DNA from: CAYZJD01 sp964478455
GTDB taxonomy: Bacteria > Acidobacteriota > Terriglobia > Bryobacterales > Bryobacteraceae
Reading direction: 5' to 3'
DNA length: 5,369 nucleotides
Assembly: GCA_964478455.1 (NCBI GenBank)
Contig: CAYZJD010000327.1
Coordinates: 1 to 5,369, forward strand
Both the position numbers and the translations under genes were made by a program. Shown piece after piece: positions 5,352 through 5,369 of the stretch (positions are counted from its first letter, which is position 1; every line of letters starts with the position of its first letter). A model generated the notes under the pieces. That model was not told the origin of the DNA, did not search any database, and saw only the letters and a program-made list of their open reading frames with translations.

Positions 5352-5369
5352 CGGAAATCTGCACGGAAT

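Overview
The window is GC-rich bacterial chromosome with densely packed genes, GTG as well as ATG starts, and several secreted redox proteins, two of them with twin-arginine (Tat) signals. That combination resembles soil Acidobacteriota of the Solibacter/Bryobacter type. This placement is an impression from protein style, not a database match. There is no sign of a phage, an IS element, CRISPR, rRNA or tRNA.

Layout from left to right: (1) bases 1-704, minus strand, an aldo/keto reductase with a Tat signal, its C-terminus cut off by the window edge; (2) a 66-base divergent promoter region; (3) 771-1850, plus strand, a Tat-exported DUF362 protein; (4) 1887-3458, minus strand and convergent with the DUF362 gene, a secreted FAD-dependent oxidoreductase; (5) a second short divergent promoter region; (6) 3514-4692, plus strand, a SPASM-type radical SAM enzyme that matches anaerobic sulfatase-maturating enzymes cysteine for cysteine; (7) 4707-5123, minus strand and convergent with it, a 138-residue protein I do not recognise; (8) 5124-5369, the leader and promoter of that small gene.

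The most interesting part is the last 250 bases. On the minus strand there is a good sigma-70 promoter (TTGCGT, 17 bases, TGG-TATGCT). Its transcript begins with what looks like a SAM-II (metA-type, RF00521-like) riboswitch aptamer: stem CGTGG/CCACG, the signature pieces TGATTTA, TTGCAA and GCTAAAGG in the right order, and an extra hairpin inside the loop. Directly after it comes an intrinsic terminator with a T6 tract. The aptamer's 3' pseudoknot strand can instead pair with the terminator loop and 3' arm, which gives a ready-made antiterminator. The simplest reading is that S-adenosylmethionine ends transcription before the 138-residue gene. If so, an uncharacterised protein is under SAM control in place of the usual methionine-biosynthesis gene.

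The other genes look like independent short transcription units. Three of them (reductase, DUF362 protein, FAD oxidoreductase) would act outside the cytoplasm. The radical SAM maturase would act in the cytoplasm on a sulfatase that is not encoded in this window.
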